Part shown: positions 62,543-64,000 of the stretch, in pieces | Position numbering within the stretch: position 1 is the stretch's first letter | Layout: the number at the start of each line of letters is the position of its first letter | Assembly (NCBI GenBank): GCA_007753675.1 | Contig: CP036432.1 | Coordinates: 4,252,394 to 4,316,393, forward strand | DNA length: 64,000 nucleotides | Reading direction: 5' to 3' | Source of the DNA: Stieleria magnilauensis | GTDB lineage: Bacteria; Planctomycetota; Planctomycetia; Pirellulales; Pirellulaceae | Notes under the pieces: model-generated | Told to the model about the DNA's origin: nothing | The model's database searches: none | The model's input: the letters and a program-made list of their open reading frames with translations, nothing else | Program-made: the position numbers and the translations under genes

Positions 62543-64000
62543 TGCAGCGTCCCCATCACATAGCGGACGCTGGCGACCTGCTCGGCATCCGCGATGGCGA
62601 CGACGTCGGGGCTGGCCGCACCGATGCCGATAAACATGCCCGGCGGCAATTCACCACGCACAAACAGGCTTTCGTTGAGCCAGTGTTCAAACACGCCGTC
62701 GGTCACGACGAGCCCGTTGCGGCTGATTTCTTTGTTGACATAAAGCACCAGGTCGCGGATCCGTCGACTGCCTTGCGACCGCCCCGACTCGCTGACCGCG
62801 CCCACCGGTCGATGCCGGGTGTAGAGGCGTCCGAGCAACTTCGATGCGTCTTGAGTTTTGGGAATCCAGCCGGCCGAAGCGGTCTGGCCGGCTTTGATGG
62901 AGTCGGTCGACCAATAGCGACCGTCGGGCGAACAAACGACCAGATCGCGCAATTCAAAAGGCAGCGAACTGGACAGTTCAATCGAACGAGCATTGGGGAC
63001 CTGACCGGAGGCGTCGAACGGTTTGAGTCCGTTGATCGAGAGTGTCCCCACGCCGCGGCGGACTTGATGGGTGACGAACTGGGTCTGGGTGCGAGACGGC
63101 AAAAACGCAGCGTCCAGCCACTGGTCGTCGGCGTCGATGTCGGCGTGCAATCGCACCTCACCGACTTCGCTGCGCAGGTCCCGCCATCGCTGCTGGCCGC
63201 CGTTGGGATACGCCATGACTTCGGCGTCACCGGCGAATCGCAGTCCCGTGCGGGGGCTGATCCCGGAAAACAGTGTCGACCGGGTCCGCTCGATCGCATC
63301 GCCGCTGGCGCCATCGATCCAGGTCAATTGCCGCACGCGAACGGTCGTCCCGAACCCATCGGAGATGATGCTGTAAGCGAACATCGCGGCGGTCGTGACC
63401 AATGCCAGCGCCGGCGCGATCAGAAACATCAAATGGGACCGATGGCCTCGCGTCGTCCAACGATAGGCGACCGGGCCGACCAGCAACACGAACAACGTCA
63501 AAATTCCCATGAACGTGTAGACCGGCGGTTCGGCGACTCCGGGAATCAGCCACCGGCGGCTGCGGAAGTCACCCATGATCGGATCAACGCCCCGGGTCAG
63601 CATTGTCGAGCAGCGATAACCGATCAATGTTTCAAGCAGATCAAAGGCCAGCAGCGAATCGATCGACTGGGAGGGGATCCCCACCACTTGACCACCGCCG
63701 ACAGATCGTCGGTAGCCTTGCTTCCAATCCGAATCAAACGCTTGGATCCGCGCTTCAACCTCTTCGGTCCATTTCCCGGTCGCGACAAGCTGTGCCTCGG
63801 AAAAGCGTTCACGGATGCTCGGCCCCAAGATGACCATCGAATCGCCGCCGCCCATCGAATCGCCGCCGCCCATCGAATCGCCGCCGCCCATCGAATTGCC
63901 ACCGCCCATCGAATCGCTATCGCCTATCGGAAGGGAAAGGATGCGTGGAGCGACCGGCAGCGGAGCGTTCTGCGAGGGCTCGGACACCGAGGACAACACC
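62539..64000 (-). CDS. Large membrane-anchored component of the ABC exporter operon (partial, N-terminus beyond window)
   Basis: At least 486 residues are visible; the frame is open to the window edge, so the true start lies outside. Five near-perfect hexapeptides with DSMGGG occur near the edge. One or two transmembrane helices follow at about 168-190 and 200-225 (YTFMGILTLFVLLVGPVAYR, LMFLIAPALALVTTAAMFAY). A beta-rich extracytoplasmic region then runs to the C-terminus (LELSSSLPFELRDLVVCSPD type). In other bacteria similar proteins accompany GldA/GldF-type exporters. Its last codon overlaps the ATPase start, so it is the first or an early gene of the operon. Confidence 0.8.
   Translation of the reverse strand, partial: VLSSVSEPSQNAPLPVAPRILSLPIGDSDSMGGGNSMGGGDSMGGGDSMGGGDSMVILGPSIRERFSEAQLVATGKWTEEVEARIQAFDSDWKQGYRRSVGGGQVVGIPSQSIDSLLAFDLLETLIGYRCSTMLTRGVDPIMGDFRSRRWLIPGVAEPPVYTFMGILTLFVLLVGPVAYRWTTRGHRSHLMFLIAPALALVTTAAMFAYSIISDGFGTTVRVRQLTWIDGASGDAIERTRSTLFSGISPRTGLRFAGDAEVMAYPNGGQQRWRDLRSEVGEVRLHADIDADDQWLDAAFLPSRTQTQFVTHQVRRGVGTLSINGLKPFDASGQVPNARSIELSSSLPFELRDLVVCSPDGRYWSTDSIKAGQTASAGWIPKTQDASKLLGRLYTRHRPVGAVSESGRSQGSRRIRDLVLYVNKEISRNGLVVTDGVFEHWLNESLFVRGELPPGMFIGIGAASPDVVAIADAEQVASVRYVMGTLQ
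63834..63923. repeat. 18-bp tandem repeat in coding sequence (five copies)
   Basis: CCATCGAATCGCCGCCGC repeated five times, the last two copies with base changes; encodes DSMGGG hexapeptides. The period is a multiple of three. Confidence 0.9.

Overview
The window looks like chromosomal DNA of a planctomycete, most likely of the Pirellulaceae (Rhodopirellula-like). This is inferred from style, not from a search. DNA is about 60% GC, with long secreted or low-complexity hypothetical proteins, a Tat-exported Gfo/Idh/MocA oxidoreductase, a cytochrome c fused to a sugar-dehydrogenase-type propeller, leucine-rich-repeat proteins and many GTG/TTG starts. There are also several families of intergenic hairpin repeats. 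No rRNA, tRNA, CRISPR array or prophage was seen. One stable RNA gene (RNase P RNA) and one intact insertion sequence (IS1380 type) are present.

Layout. 1-859: end-truncated Tat-exported glycosidase-like propeller (-). 1000-4075: three-gene HlyD/FtsX/ATPase exporter operon (-). 4426-5472: nitronate monooxygenase (+, TTG start behind a hairpin repeat). 5603-13546: K+/H+ antiporter, FHA-GAF-adenylate cyclase, cytochrome-propeller dehydrogenase and a large alpha-toroid protein (all -). 13717-15996: LRR protein (-). 16381-17820: pyruvate kinase (+). A 90-bp tandem array then fills the convergent gap up to a small conserved protein (18110-18499, -). 18770-25968: a tightly coupled six-gene operon (-). 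26316-27803: degenerate kinase-like membrane protein (+). 28072-35565: secreted proteins including a 1472-residue vWA protein (-). 36113-37771: a convergent pair. 37819-39676: IS1380-type element. 39759-42111: LRR lipoprotein, rnpB and a TPR-like membrane protein (+). 42616-45264: clpC (+). 45699-52552: GT2-like protein, thioredoxin-like protein plus citrate synthase, secretin and PDZ protein (-). 52754-59696: NhaA, LOG-family protein, Gfo/Idh/MocA and hybrid histidine kinase (+). 59683-64000: ABC exporter operon (-), truncated at the edge.

The most interesting gene set is the operon transcribed from about 26025 down to 18770. Its order is secreted rhodanese, flavin oxidoreductase of the SelD-associated/SQR-like type, RND adaptor, RND pump, YeeE/YedE and a YeeE/YedE-like partner. 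Adjacent genes overlap or lie within 10 nt, and a near-consensus promoter precedes the first gene. I read it as a sulfur (or selenium) trafficking unit with a dedicated efflux pump; this is inference.

The second theme is repeats. At least six intergenic families occur. One is built of GNRA-tetraloop mini-hairpins whose stems covary between copies. In two of its loci the element is further enclosed by locus-specific inverted flanks.
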